DNA of 64,000 bases from Desulfobaculum xiamenense (GCF_011927665.1 NZ_JAATJA010000004.1:1-64000); one strand, 5' to 3'. Numbered from the stretch's first letter, positions 32,587 to 41,945 are shown. Notes: generated by a model from the sequence alone, not told the origin. Program-made: numbers and translations.

Positions 32587-33312
32587 ATGCCCATGAACAA
32601 CGTAACGAACATGCTCCTGCCCTTTCCCTCCGGTTGCGTCGAGGGGCGGTTTCTGCGCAGGGTCAAGCGCTTCAGCGTCGAGGTCGCAATGGACGGCGGC
32701 ACCGTCTGGGCGCACACAAACAATTCCGGCAGCATGCTTGGCCTCACCCGGCCCGGCGCGCCGGTGCTCCTGTCCCCGGCGGCCAACCCCGCCAGAAAGC
32801 TTCCCTACACCCTCGAAACCATAGATTTTCACGGCGTGCGCGTGGGCGTGAACACCCTCACCCCGAATCGCATGCTCAAGGCCGCGTTCCACGCCGGGCG
32901 CATCCCCGGCATGGCGGGCTATTCCACTTTTCGCGCCGAGGCCGTCATCGGCGACTCGCGGCTCGACGCACGCCTCGACGGGCCGCAGGGAACCCTCTAC
33001 ATCGAGGCCAAGAATGTCACCCTCGTCGAGGACGACATCGCCGTCTTCCCCGATGCTGTCACCGAACGCGGGCAGAAGCACCTGCGCGAGCTCATGAGCC
33101 TCGCGGCACAGGGTGTGCGCGTGGCCTCCTTCTACCTCATCCAGCGTTGCGACGCCTCCTGCTTCGGCCCCGCCGACTTCATCGACCCGGAATTCGCACG
33201 CCTGCTCTGGCAGGCCGCCGAGTGCGGCGTCGAAATCTGGCCGTATATGGCCGACGTCACCGCCCACGGCATCGACCTCGGCCCGGCCCTGCCGCTGGTG
33301 CGCAGAGGGTAG
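32587..33312 (+). CDS. sfsA: SfsA family protein (sugar fermentation stimulation homologue)
   Basis: 241 residues, the family's usual length from the ATG at 32587; the longer frame gives a basic tail unlike relatives. Motifs: [15 protein letters not shown] near the start (OB-like part), AHTNNSGSM, then the nuclease-like core [23 protein letters not shown] with the catalytic-type Asp/Glu residues. Work on E. coli SfsA indicates DNA binding and a nuclease fold; the true role is unsettled. It is monocistronic and divergent from the aminotransferase gene. Confidence 0.9.
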   Translation: MPMNNVTNMLLPFPSGCVEGRFLRRVKRFSVEVAMDGGTVWAHTNNSGSMLGLTRPGAPVLLSPAANPARKLPYTLETIDFHGVRVGVNTLTPNRMLKAAFHAGRIPGMAGYSTFRAEAVIGDSRLDARLDGPQGTLYIEAKNVTLVEDDIAVFPDAVTERGQKHLRELMSLAAQGVRVASFYLIQRCDASCFGPADFIDPEFARLLWQAAECGVEIWPYMADVTAHGIDLGPALPLVRRG

Positions 33313-33335
33313 CCCTCTCGCGATGGAGTGGGGGC

Positions 33336-33550
33336 GAAGAGAGGCCTCCGGCGGCCGGGGCTTTGCCCCGGACCCCAGTCAAGGGGGTGACCCCCTTGAC
33401 AATCCTCACTAGGGCTTCGTCGTGCAAAGCCGTACGTCCCGCCAAGGGCAGACGGCCTATCGCAAATCGGGGTTCCAAGGGGCCAGCGGCCCCTTGGCCG
33501 GCGGAGCCTACGTCTTGCACCTGTAAACGAACGATACGCTCGGGCTACGC
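33336..33550 (-). repeat. Three-hairpin intergenic repeat, copy B
   Basis: Inverted copy of 28123-28332. Hairpins on the plus strand: 33475-33497 (CCAAGGGGCC-AGC-GGCCCCTTGG, 10 bp perfect), 33378-33400 (GTCAAGGGGG-TGA-CCCCCTTGAC, 10 bp), and CCGGGGC...GCCCCGG at about 33355-33371. Like copy A it sits between the ends of two convergent genes (sfsA and the RNB ribonuclease). Confidence 0.8.
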
Positions 33551-33563
33551 GACTGCGACGCGA

Positions 33564-33596
33564 AAAAGGCGCGGGAGCGATGCTCCCGCGCCTTTT
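33564..33596. terminator. Bidirectional terminator between sfsA and ribonuclease genes
   Basis: AAAAGGCGCGGGAGC and GCTCCCGCGCCTTTT form a perfect 15-bp stem with loop GAT; A-runs and T-runs at both ends make it usable in both directions. Confidence 0.85.
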
Positions 33597-33623
33597 CGGT
33601 GCGTGCGGCGAGGGGGGAGGGGG

Positions 33624-35672
33624 TTATTCCTCCAGAGCCTCGACGATGCGGATTTCGTTGAGCAGCGGATTGATCTTGTTGAGTCGGACGGCGAAGCGCT
33701 GGCCGGGGTAGATCTTTTCGCCGAACATTTTCTGCGGCGCGCGCAGGTAGAGTTGCTGCTCGGGCAGGGCCACGGAGACGAGCGGGCCGTCGTCCACGGC
33801 CACGGCGGAGAAGTAGTCGTGCTTGTGCTGGCTGAAGTAGACGAGCTTCCAATAGCGCGGACGGTAGCGCTGGATGCGCGCGGCGGCTTCGTTGCGGGCG
33901 TTGATGAGCGGCATCATGCGCGTAATGCGGTCCGCGTCGAGGCAGGGTTCGCCGTCGAGGAGGTAGCTTAGCACCTGCGCCATGTTGAGCAGGTCCGGGT
34001 AGCGCCGAAGCGGCGAGGTGATGGGGCTGTAGGCCGTCACCGCGAGGGTCGCGTGGCGCTTGGGGACCAGTTCGAGATAGGTGGGGGCCATGAGGCGCAC
34101 CACGCGGTAGGAGTCTTCCGGCGTGGACCACACGCCCGCGGCGTCGCCGGGGAGGGTGATGTCCTGCGTGCGATAGAGCAGGGGAATGCCCTTTTCGCGT
34201 GCCCAGTTGCCCAGCGCCGAGTTGGCGAGGATCATGAATTCGCTGACGAGGAGCTGTGCGCGGGGCGTTTCGGGGCGCTGGCTGATGGTGACCTTGGTGG
34301 CCGCGCCTTCGCCTTCGAGCGCGATGTCCGGGTCCGGGCGATCCACGATGACCGCGCCGTCGGCGATGCGCAGGTCGCGCAGGCGCTCGCCGAGTTCTGC
34401 GGCGAGGGTGATGTTTTCGTCGGCGGTTCCGGCTTCGAGGGCGGTCTCGACGGTTTCGTAGGTGGTGTTTTCGGCAAGGCGCACCCACGCGTGACGCGGG
34501 GTGGCGCGCACGAGGCGTCCCTCGGGGGAGAGGAGGCAGTCCACCACAAGGGCGGGGCGCGGCTCTCCGGCGGCGAGGCTGTACATGCCCAGACCGTAGC
34601 GCTCGGGCAGCATGTGGCTGGTGCCCTCGGGCAGGTAGAGGCTGGAGGCGCGGTCGCGCACGGCGCGGTCGAGGGGGGAGTCGAACTCCCACGTCAGGGA
34701 CGGGCAGGCCAGCGCGATTTGCAGGCGCAGGGTGCCGTCGGCGAGGCGGCGGACGTGGAATGCGTCGTCGATGTCGCGGGTGGTGGCGGAGTCGATGCTG
34801 ACGAAGGGCACGTCCTCGGGTTCGCGGGCCTGCGCGGCGAGCGCCTCGCCCAGCGCGTCGATTTCCGCGTCGTACGCGGCGGACCAGCCGTCACCCCAGT
34901 CGTAGCCTTCCTGCAGGAGCAACTGGTTGAAGTGCTCGGGCACGATGCCCCAGGTCTGCGCCAGGAAGAGCGGCAGGAAGGGATCTTCCGGCAGGCCCTT
35001 GCGCACGGCGTTCCAGATGGTCAGTTCCGAGGAGCCGGAGGTGTCGGCCATGGCGGCGAAGAGCACATCGCGCAGGCGGGCGGCCATGTCGGCGTCCGGC
35101 TGCTTCGGGGCCTTCGTGCCCTTGGTGCGGGCGTCCCAGAGGGCGTGGAAGAAGGACTGGCCCTCGGCCACGACGAGCTCGCGCTCCTTGCGGGCGGCTT
35201 CCTCGGCGAGGCGCTTCTGCACGGTCTCCTCGGGGTATATCTCGAAATCCGGAGGCGAAAATTTGAAATGGCTTTTGTGGTCGAGGAGCATGCGGCCCAT
35301 GGCGGCGATCTGGTCGATGTCCGGGGTGTCCCAGACGAGACCGGCGAACCATTCGGTGGAGGCGTGATCCAGCTCGCCCTGCGCGAAGTCCCAGATGGCG
35401 GCGGGGTCGACCTCGGTCATGAGGGCGTCGCGTCGCTCGTGGTGCTGGCGCAGCTTGTCCATGATGGCCTCGCGGGTCTGGGCGGCGTCGTACGCCGGAC
35501 CGGACCACGGCAGAAGGCGCGCGGCCGGAAGTTTGGTCTCGCGGCTGTTGATGGTCAGAAGCCGATAGCGCCCGGACTGCTCTTCGAGCACCCAGGCGAG
35601 AAGCGGGCGGTTGGCCTGCATGAATTCCACGATGCAGCCGGGAGCGGGGTATCGAACGATGGGTGAACTCAT
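33624..35672 (-). CDS. RNB-domain exoribonuclease (RNase II/R family)
   Basis: 682 residues. The RNB catalytic core is SIDSATTRDIDDAF with the Asp residues that bind Mg, and a later YSPITSPLRRYPDLLN segment typical of the family. An N-terminal part of about 270 residues precedes it that is longer and less conserved than the cold-shock domains of E. coli RNase II/R, and an S1-like region follows at the end (VALPEQQLYLRAPQ). It degrades RNA 3' to 5'. The ATG at 35672 has AAGGA at the proper distance; a second ATG 12 bases upstream lies before it. A large hairpin lies in its leader. Confidence 0.87.
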   Translation of the reverse strand: MSSPIVRYPAPGCIVEFMQANRPLLAWVLEEQSGRYRLLTINSRETKLPAARLLPWSGPAYDAAQTREAIMDKLRQHHERRDALMTEVDPAAIWDFAQGELDHASTEWFAGLVWDTPDIDQIAAMGRMLLDHKSHFKFSPPDFEIYPEETVQKRLAEEAARKERELVVAEGQSFFHALWDARTKGTKAPKQPDADMAARLRDVLFAAMADTSGSSELTIWNAVRKGLPEDPFLPLFLAQTWGIVPEHFNQLLLQEGYDWGDGWSAAYDAEIDALGEALAAQAREPEDVPFVSIDSATTRDIDDAFHVRRLADGTLRLQIALACPSLTWEFDSPLDRAVRDRASSLYLPEGTSHMLPERYGLGMYSLAAGEPRPALVVDCLLSPEGRLVRATPRHAWVRLAENTTYETVETALEAGTADENITLAAELGERLRDLRIADGAVIVDRPDPDIALEGEGAATKVTISQRPETPRAQLLVSEFMILANSALGNWAREKGIPLLYRTQDITLPGDAAGVWSTPEDSYRVVRLMAPTYLELVPKRHATLAVTAYSPITSPLRRYPDLLNMAQVLSYLLDGEPCLDADRITRMMPLINARNEAAARIQRYRPRYWKLVYFSQHKHDYFSAVAVDDGPLVSVALPEQQLYLRAPQKMFGEKIYPGQRFAVRLNKINPLLNEIRIVEALEE

Positions 35673-35691
35673 GGATTCCTTCATACCTTTT

Positions 35692-35755
35692 GAGCCACGA
35701 GAGGGGAATCCCCATTTCTCGCGGTGAGAAAGGGGGGCTTCCCCTCTTGCGGCTC
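35692..35755 (-). promoter_or_regulatory. 64-nt imperfect hairpin in the leader of the ribonuclease gene
   Basis: GAGCC-ACGAGAGGGGAA...TTCCCCTCTTGCGGCTC outer arms and ATTTCTC/GAGAAA inner arms fold into one long stem with a GCGG-type loop. Its base lies about 20 bases upstream of the ribonuclease start codon. It could control ribonuclease translation or be a processing site; no T-tract follows, so it is not a classical terminator. Confidence 0.5.
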
Positions 35756-35841
35756 CTTCTCCGTGCGGATTTTTCCGGACGGAGCGCCACGGGGTGCCGT
35801 GGCGGGAGTGCAGGCCGGACGCGTCCGGCTGATATGGTGAA

Positions 35842-35865
35842 TGCGCCCCGGCGTGGCCGGGGCGC
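35842..35865 (-). terminator. Hairpin downstream of the AICAR transformylase gene
   Basis: GCGCCCCGG and CCGGGGCGC form a 9-bp stem just after the stop of the minus-strand gene. No T-run follows, so its strength is uncertain. Confidence 0.5.
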
Positions 35866-35873
35866 AACATGCC

Positions 35874-37148
35874 CTAGTGCTTGAAGGAGCGCTGGCCGGT
35901 GAAGACCATCGCCACCTGCGGCGTCGCCTCGTTCACGGCGCCGATGATCTCCCAGTCGCGGATGGAGCCGCCGGGCTGGGCAATGGCGGTGACGCCCTGC
36001 GCCAGCGCGACGTCCACGCCGTCGCGGAAGGGGAAGAAGCCGTCGGAGACGAGCACGGAACCGGCAAGGCCGCCGCGGGCCTCGCTGGTGCGCGCCTCGA
36101 TGTCGGCCAGCCGTTTGGCGGCGTCCTCGTCGGTGCGGGCGCGCAGCTTGAATTCGTAGAGGGAGCAGCCTTCCTCGTCGAAGCACAGCAGGTCGGCGTA
36201 CTTGGTGTAGGCCTTGTGGATGGTGAGCTCCACGCAGCCCACGCGGTCCTGCTCGCCGGTGCCGATGGCGGTGGTCACGCCGTCCTTGGCGAAGATGACG
36301 GAGTTGGAGGTCACGCCTGCCTCGACGGCCCACGCGAAGATGAGGTCTTCGGTCTCGCTCTCGTTCGGCTTGCGGGCGATGTAGGTCGCGCCGTCCTTTT
36401 CCGCCTCGGCGGGAATGAAGTCGTCGGCGCAGAGGATGCGGTTGCGGAAGGAAACCTGCGCCACGATGCCGCCATCGTTCAGGGACTTGAGATCGAGGAA
36501 GGGCACGCCGACCAGCTTTTCGAGGTTGGCGAGGCCGGGAATCTGCAGAATGCGCAGGTTCTTGCGCTTCTTGAGGATTTCGAGGCTGTTGCCCTCGTAT
36601 GCCGGGGCGGCCACGACTTCGAAGTACGAGGAGTTGATGAGCTCGGCGGTTGTTTCGTCAACGGGACGGTTGACCACCACGGCTCCGCCGAAGGCTGCGA
36701 TGCGGTCCGAGCGGAAGGCGCGTTCCACGGCCACGGCGATGCCCTCGTCGGTCCATGCCGCGCCGCTGGGATTGTTGTGCTTGAGGATGACGGCAGCGGG
36801 CTTGGCCGTGAGGTACTGGAGAATGTTGATGCCGTTGTCCACGTCGGTGAGGTTGATCTTGCCGGGGTGCTTGCCCGCCTGAAGCATGTGCTCCTCGGTG
36901 AGGGCGGAGACCAGACCTTCGCCGGGTCCGCGCAGGGCCACGCCGTCGAGGGCGATGCCGCCGCCGGTCAGCTCGAAGAGCGCGGCGGGCTGGTCCGGGT
37001 TCTCGCCGTAGCGCAGTCCCTTCTCCTCGCCGTCGATGGTCCACGTGCGCTTGGTGAACGTGAATTCCTGATCACCCAGACGAATGGTCATCTCGCCCGG
37101 AAACGGGTCCTGGGCGAGTGTGCGGTACATCTTTTTCAGATCGCTCAT
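35874..37148 (-). CDS. Stand-alone AICAR transformylase (PurH C-terminal type, without IMP cyclohydrolase domain)
   Basis: 424 residues. From about residue 45 it follows the AICAR formyltransferase part of PurH: LRYGENPDQPAALF, ILKHNNPSGAAW with the catalytic-type Lys-His, AFGGAVVVNRPVD and SDGFFPFRDGVD near the end. The N-terminal MGS-like IMP cyclohydrolase domain (about 200 residues in bifunctional PurH) is missing. The enzyme should formylate AICAR with 10-formyl-THF; a separate cyclohydrolase must finish the pathway. GAGGAGA precedes the ATG at 37148. purA, the next purine gene, lies 2 kb away. Confidence 0.87.
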   Translation of the reverse strand: MSDLKKMYRTLAQDPFPGEMTIRLGDQEFTFTKRTWTIDGEEKGLRYGENPDQPAALFELTGGGIALDGVALRGPGEGLVSALTEEHMLQAGKHPGKINLTDVDNGINILQYLTAKPAAVILKHNNPSGAAWTDEGIAVAVERAFRSDRIAAFGGAVVVNRPVDETTAELINSSYFEVVAAPAYEGNSLEILKKRKNLRILQIPGLANLEKLVGVPFLDLKSLNDGGIVAQVSFRNRILCADDFIPAEAEKDGATYIARKPNESETEDLIFAWAVEAGVTSNSVIFAKDGVTTAIGTGEQDRVGCVELTIHKAYTKYADLLCFDEEGCSLYEFKLRARTDEDAAKRLADIEARTSEARGGLAGSVLVSDGFFPFRDGVDVALAQGVTAIAQPGGSIRDWEIIGAVNEATPQVAMVFTGQRSFKH

Positions 37149-37273
37149 GCTGGTCTCCTCAGATTTACGTGGTGAAGAAGTGCTGTTAGCATACCGCCGC
37201 GCGCGGGGCAATTTCGGCAACAGCCCCTGCCCGGCGCAGGATTCCATACAATACGAAGACTTGGAGACAAACA

Positions 37274-37615
37274 GTGGACAAGGCTCTGTGCAAGCTTGCC
37301 CGTCAGCTTCTGGCCTACGATGAGGCCTCGCTGGTGAACCTTTGGGAAAAATACGCCGAAATCGTGGAGAGCTACGAGCCGACGGCGCGTTGGGAGGAGG
37401 CTGTGGTCGTCCTCGGGATGATCCAGTCCGTGCGCTTCCGCAATCAGCTCATCAATCATCATACCCGCGAGATGTCCGATCCCGGCGACGGACCGGCTCC
37501 CGTGGCTCCCGAGGTGGTGCGCCCCGTGGGCGCGGCGGCCTCAGAGGGGGGACATGGCGGTAAAGGCGGCAAGCTGTTGCGCTTCCGGCCGCGACAGGAC
37601 GACGAGACCGTGTAG
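37274..37615 (+). CDS. Small hypothetical protein (113 aa)
   Basis: Starts with GTG at 37274 with GGAG 8 bases upstream (TTGGAGAC). The N-terminal 70 residues are helical and acidic (KLARQLLAYDEASLVNLWEKYAEIVES), the last 40 are a Gly/Pro-rich basic tail that is probably disordered. I do not recognise the family. Its last 75 bases overlap the 3' end of the convergent MltF-like gene, so one of the two stop positions may be unusual. Confidence 0.55.
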   Translation: MDKALCKLARQLLAYDEASLVNLWEKYAEIVESYEPTARWEEAVVVLGMIQSVRFRNQLINHHTREMSDPGDGPAPVAPEVVRPVGAAASEGGHGGKGGKLLRFRPRQDDETV

Positions 37616-38962
37616 GACGTAGTAGTAGTACCGCACATTGTCCACGTAGTGGACCACTTCCCGCCCGCGCGTGTATCCGTAGCGCGCATTTCTGTAATAC
37701 TTCTCGTAGGACAGCTTCGGGAACGATTCCTTCAGTTCCAGCCATGACGTGCCCGTTCCCCCGAGGGAGCGGGCAAGTTCCATGGCGTCCTCCACGTGTC
37801 CGCGGCCGCGGTTGTAGGCGGCGAGGGTGAAGAACCACCGCTGGTAGGGCGAGAGGCCCGTGTCCTCGAAGGAACGGTAGAGTTCCTTGAGGTAGCGCGC
37901 TCCGCCGTCGATGCTCTGGAAGGGGTCGTTGCGGTTCACGCCGAGGTCGGCGGCCGTGGCCTGCGTGAGCTGCATGAGGCCGCGCACGCCGGTCTTGCTT
38001 TCCGCACGCGGGTTGAAGCGCGACTCCTGATAGATGAGCGCGACCAGTAGCAGCGGGTCGATGCCGTTCTCGCGCGCGGCGGACAGAATCTGTTCCTCGT
38101 AGCGTGGCAGCTTGTTGCGCAGCGTCTTCAACAGGTGGTACAGTTCGTAGTAGTCAGTTTCTTCTGGCAGGAAGCCGAAGTAGCGCTCGCGCATGCTGGC
38201 GAAGGTGTCGCTCTCGATGGTGCGTCCCCAGAAATCGTCGAGGGCGCGGGCCAGTTCGGGCGAGCGTTCGCTCCAGAACCACCGATATTCGATGTCTCCG
38301 GGCAGGCGTCTGTCTGCCTTGACCGTGTGATAGAAGGGCTGAAGCAACTGGAAGCGGCCGGAGTCCACCAGCGCGGCGGAAGGGCCGTCGCTGTCTTCGG
38401 AGTCGAGCGCTTCGAGGATGGGGCGCAGGGAGGACTGGTTGGCCGCCACAGGGGTGGGGGCGCAGCCTTCGCGGGGGGGCATGTTGAGGGCCACCGCGTC
38501 GAGGGCGGGGCCTGCCGCCACGAATACGCTGCCGCAGGTCTTGGCCGGGTCCGGCGCGTCCTGCGCCTTGATGAGGAGCGGTTCGAAACGGGCGTAGGCG
38601 GGGCCTGCCGCGATGGGTACGGCGAGGGAGTCCGGCGGGTTGGAGCCGAGGCCCAGCACCACGTCGGCGCGGCCGTCGCGCAGCATTTCCCATGCGTCAT
38701 CCCACGAGCGGGCCTTCATCCAGACCCACGACATGCCGTTGTCGGCGCAGAAGCGGTCCAAAAGTTCCTGTTCGAATCCGGGACCGTAGGGGGACAGGCC
38801 GCCTTCGACCCACTGGGTGGCGGGTGCGGCGACGCGCAGAACGGGCTGGCCGATCATGCCCTGCCAGCCGATGGTCAGGGCAAGTTCAATGACGACGACG
38901 AGGCCGATGATGGCCGCGACAAGTTCGCCAGGACGTTTGAAAAGTCGTATGTGAACATCCAT
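37541..38962 (-). CDS. MltF-like membrane-bound lytic transglycosylase
   Basis: 473 residues. One membrane helix (about 15-33) anchors it to the inner membrane. A solute-binding-protein-type domain (about 42-265) is followed by a transglycosylase SLT domain: ALIYQESRFNP carries the catalytic Glu, then SKTGVRGLMQLTQATAADLGV and FTLAAYNRGRGHVEDA. This order is that of MltF (YfhD), which cleaves peptidoglycan to 1,6-anhydro-muropeptides. The 3' end overlaps the gene at 37274 on the other strand. It is divergent from purA. Confidence 0.88.
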   Translation of the reverse strand: MDVHIRLFKRPGELVAAIIGLVVVIELALTIGWQGMIGQPVLRVAAPATQWVEGGLSPYGPGFEQELLDRFCADNGMSWVWMKARSWDDAWEMLRDGRADVVLGLGSNPPDSLAVPIAAGPAYARFEPLLIKAQDAPDPAKTCGSVFVAAGPALDAVALNMPPREGCAPTPVAANQSSLRPILEALDSEDSDGPSAALVDSGRFQLLQPFYHTVKADRRLPGDIEYRWFWSERSPELARALDDFWGRTIESDTFASMRERYFGFLPEETDYYELYHLLKTLRNKLPRYEEQILSAARENGIDPLLLVALIYQESRFNPRAESKTGVRGLMQLTQATAADLGVNRNDPFQSIDGGARYLKELYRSFEDTGLSPYQRWFFTLAAYNRGRGHVEDAMELARSLGGTGTSWLELKESFPKLSYEKYYRNARYGYTRGREVVHYVDNVRYYYYVLHGLVVLSRPEAQQLAAFTAMSPL

Positions 38963-39124
38963 TGCTCATATCCTCACGTTGGGAGTACCGGGACGCCTAC
39001 CAAGCAGATACGAGATTGTATTATTGACTTTATCGACAGCGTTTTTTAGGTAGGAATGCCTTTTGCCGTCTGGCACGGCGAAAAAGCGCGCGGAAAGCAG
39101 CGCTTCTTACAGAAGGAGAGAGAA

Positions 39125-40405
39125 ATGTCAAATGTTGTTGTAATGGGCGCCCAGTGGGGAGACGAGGGGAAGGGAAAGATCGTCGACCTGCTCACCGAGA
39201 ACGCCGACATCATCGTGCGTTTTCAGGGCGGAAACAACGCCGGACATACCCTTGTCGTGGGTGGAGAACAGCACATCCTCCACCTCATCCCCTCCGGCAT
39301 CCTGCATCAGGACAAGACCTGCGTCATTGGCAACGGTGTTGTCCTCGACCCCGTCGTTTTTCTTCAGGAAGTAGACAAACTCGCAGCCAAGGGCATCGAC
39401 GTACGCCCCGGCCGGCTGGTCGTGAGCAAGAAGACCCAGGTCATCATGCCCTACCATAAAGCCATCGACGTCGCACGCGAGTCGTACAAGTCCAAGGAAC
39501 ACAAGATCGGCACCACCGGTCGCGGCATCGGTCCCTGCTACGAGGACAAGATGGCCCGCATCGGCATTCGCGCATGCGACTTCGCCGATCCTGAATTGTT
39601 CCGGGCTAAGATCGAACGTGCCCTCGTGGAGAAGAACGCCCTGTTCACCTCCCTGTACGGCATGGAACCGATGGACGCCGAGGCCGTGTTCCAGGAAATG
39701 AAGGCCGTTGCCGAACGCATGATCCCCTACGTGGGCGATGTGTCCAACCTCATCGGCGACGCCATGGATGCCGGACGCAACGTGCTCTTCGAGGGCGCGC
39801 AGGGAACGCATCTGGACATTGACCACGGAACCTATCCGTTCGTCACCTCGTCCAACACCGTGTCGGGTAACGCCGCCGCAGGTAGCGGTTGCGCCCCGAG
39901 CCGTCTGAACGCCATTCAGGCGGTGGTCAAGGCCTACACCACCCGCGTGGGTGCCGGTCCCTTCCCCACGGAATTGACCGACGCCGACGGCGAGCACCTC
40001 CAGAGCACCGGAGCGGAATTCGGCGCGACCACCGGTCGTAAGCGCCGCTGCGGTTGGCTGGACCTCGTGGTCCTGCGCGAGTCCGTGCGCCTCAACGGCC
40101 CCACGGGCATCGCCATGACCAAGCTCGACGTGCTCGGTGGCCTGTCCAAGATCAAGCTGTGCACCCGCTATGGCTACAAGGGTGGCGAGATCCTCTATCC
40201 TCCGCAGGAGGAGAACGGCCTCGCGCTCGTGGAGCCGCTCTACGAGGTGCTGCCCGGCTGGAGCGAGGACATCTCCACCGCCCGCACCTGGGAGGACCTG
40301 CCCGAGGCCGCTCGCACCTACGTGAAGCGCGTCGAGGAGATCCTCGGAGTGCCCGTGTCCATCATTTCGGTGGGCCCGGACCGCGATCAGACTATCATGC
40401 GCTAA
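39125..40405 (+). CDS. purA: Adenylosuccinate synthetase
   Basis: 426 residues, standard length. Conserved motifs: QWGDEGKGK (GTP/IMP-binding P-loop type) at 8-16, [22 protein letters not shown] and the C-terminal GPDRDQT. It joins IMP and aspartate with GTP to make adenylosuccinate, the first step from IMP to AMP. The ATG at 39125 has AGAAGGAGAG before it; the longer frame is unlikely. It is followed by its own terminator. Confidence 0.97.
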   Translation: MSNVVVMGAQWGDEGKGKIVDLLTENADIIVRFQGGNNAGHTLVVGGEQHILHLIPSGILHQDKTCVIGNGVVLDPVVFLQEVDKLAAKGIDVRPGRLVVSKKTQVIMPYHKAIDVARESYKSKEHKIGTTGRGIGPCYEDKMARIGIRACDFADPELFRAKIERALVEKNALFTSLYGMEPMDAEAVFQEMKAVAERMIPYVGDVSNLIGDAMDAGRNVLFEGAQGTHLDIDHGTYPFVTSSNTVSGNAAAGSGCAPSRLNAIQAVVKAYTTRVGAGPFPTELTDADGEHLQSTGAEFGATTGRKRRCGWLDLVVLRESVRLNGPTGIAMTKLDVLGGLSKIKLCTRYGYKGGEILYPPQEENGLALVEPLYEVLPGWSEDISTARTWEDLPEAARTYVKRVEEILGVPVSIISVGPDRDQTIMR

Positions 40406-40432
40406 TTGCGCGCCGCGCCATTGACGAAAGCG

Positions 40433-40463
40433 AAACGCCCCGCCCTGTGCGGGGCGTTTTTTT
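40433..40463 (+). terminator. Terminator after purA
   Basis: AAACGCCCCGC and GCGGGGCGTTT form an 11-bp stem with T7 after it. The A-run on the other side lets it also end the convergent glf gene. Confidence 0.9.
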
Positions 40464-40480
40464 GTTTGCGTGACGGGGGA

Positions 40481-41677
40481 TTACCCCCGCGCCACGGGGC
40501 GCTCCGGTCTGTGGTGGGGCGGGGTCCAGTCTGTGCCGAGGCGTTCGCACAGGCGGTCGTAGGCTTCGAGGGCCTGGAGGATGGTGGTGTCCATATCCAG
40601 ATAGGCATAGGTGCCGAGGCGGCCGCCGAAGATGGTCCGCGTTTCGGCGTGGGCGTCGCGCTGGTAGAGGGCGAGGCGCTCGCGGTCCTCGCGCAGGCGC
40701 ATGGGATAGTAGGGCTCTGGATGCGCTGTGCAAAGTTCGCGGGGGTATTCGCGTGCGATGAGCGTGGCGGCGGCGGGGTGCTCGCGTTCCTCGTGCAGGT
40801 GACGGAATTCGTGGATGCGCGTCCACGGGACGTCGGGGGCGGGGTGGTTGACCACGGCCGCGCCCTGAAAGTCGGGCACGAGGTGGATTTCCTCGTGGAA
40901 TTCAAGGGAGCGCCAGCCGAGGGGGCCGTAGCGGTGGTCGAAGTAGCGGTCCAGCGGCCCGGTGTAGATGACGGTGCAGCCCTCGGGGATGCGCTCGCGG
41001 ATGTCGGCGTGGTCCACGCCGAGGGCGACGTCGATGAGCGGGTGGGCCAGCATGCGGCTGAAGGTGGCGGCGTAGCCGTCCATGGGCAGGCCCTGCCACG
41101 GGTCGTCGAAGTAGTCCGTCTTGCAGGTGGCGCGCACGGGCAGGCGGGTGACGATGGCGGCCGGGAGGCGGCGCGGGTCCACGCCCCACTGCTTGCGCGT
41201 GTAGTCGCGGATGAAGGCTTCGTAGAGTGGGCGGCCGATGAGGGCGATGGCCTGCTCTTCGAGGTTGGCCGGGGTTTTCGTGGCGTCGCGGCCGGCCTCG
41301 GCGGCGAGGAACGCGTGCAGCTCCCACGGGCGCAGGCTGGTGCCGTAGAAGTCGTTGACCGTGAGAAGATTGACGGGCATGTGGTAGGCCCTGCCGTCCA
41401 CCATGGCCAGCACCCGGTGCCGATACGAATTGAACGTGGCGAATCGGTTGATGTATTTCCAGACGCGGGCATGGGCTGTGTGGAAGATGTGGGTGCCGTA
41501 GACATGACGCTCTATGCCGGTTTCCGTGTCGATGGTGGAGTGGCAGTTGCCGCCGGTGTGGTCTCTGCGGTCGATGACGAGCACGCGCTCGCCCATATCC
41601 GCGGCGATGCGTTCGGCCATGACGGCTCCGAAAAGTCCAGCGCCGACAACGAGATACTTGAGTCCCGCCAGTTCCAT
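40481..41677 (-). CDS. glf: UDP-galactopyranose mutase
   Basis: 398 residues. FAD-binding VVGAGLFGAVMAERIA at the N-terminus, HVYGTHIFHT with the conserved His residues, YDDPWQG-type segment FDDPWQGLPMDGY and the C-terminal GRLGTYAYLDMD. It turns UDP-galactopyranose into UDP-galactofuranose using reduced FAD. GGGAGG precedes the ATG at 41677. Galactofuranose would feed a surface glycan; the glycan operon near 52-62 kb is the only other such locus in this window. Confidence 0.95.
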   Translation of the reverse strand: MELAGLKYLVVGAGLFGAVMAERIAADMGERVLVIDRRDHTGGNCHSTIDTETGIERHVYGTHIFHTAHARVWKYINRFATFNSYRHRVLAMVDGRAYHMPVNLLTVNDFYGTSLRPWELHAFLAAEAGRDATKTPANLEEQAIALIGRPLYEAFIRDYTRKQWGVDPRRLPAAIVTRLPVRATCKTDYFDDPWQGLPMDGYAATFSRMLAHPLIDVALGVDHADIRERIPEGCTVIYTGPLDRYFDHRYGPLGWRSLEFHEEIHLVPDFQGAAVVNHPAPDVPWTRIHEFRHLHEEREHPAAATLIAREYPRELCTAHPEPYYPMRLREDRERLALYQRDAHAETRTIFGGRLGTYAYLDMDTTILQALEAYDRLCERLGTDWTPPHHRPERPVARG

Positions 41678-41945
41678 GCGTCCTCCCTGCGCAGAATGCG
41701 CCGCCGCGCCGTTTTGCGTGGTGCGCGGTCTGTGTGGGATTGAGCAAGGAACGTGCCCCGGTCCCACTTCTCCGCACCTTGCAGGACGTTGCGGGAACCG
41801 CTATAGATTCAGGTCCGGCGGGGGTGCCTTGTGTGGCTCCGGACGGATATTCATGCAATAGTACAGCGAAAAGGATTGGTTCCGGGGAAAGGCGATCCCC
41901 CGCGATGTGCGGAGTGTCCCCTTTCCCCGGCTGCCGGAGGCGCAT
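41678..41945. other. Intergenic region between glf and serS
   Basis: 268 bases between two divergent genes. I see no tRNA-like or T-box-like structure upstream of serS and no sure promoter elements. GGAGG precedes the serS start. Confidence 0.4.

Noticed and set aside
28123-33550. Inverted repeats as ends of a composite transposon
   Set aside because: No transposase is encoded in either copy or between them, no target-site duplication is visible, and the genes inside are ordinary.
41678-41945. T-box or other riboswitch before serS
   Set aside because: No specifier stem, no T-box word and no antiterminator-like hairpin can be found.
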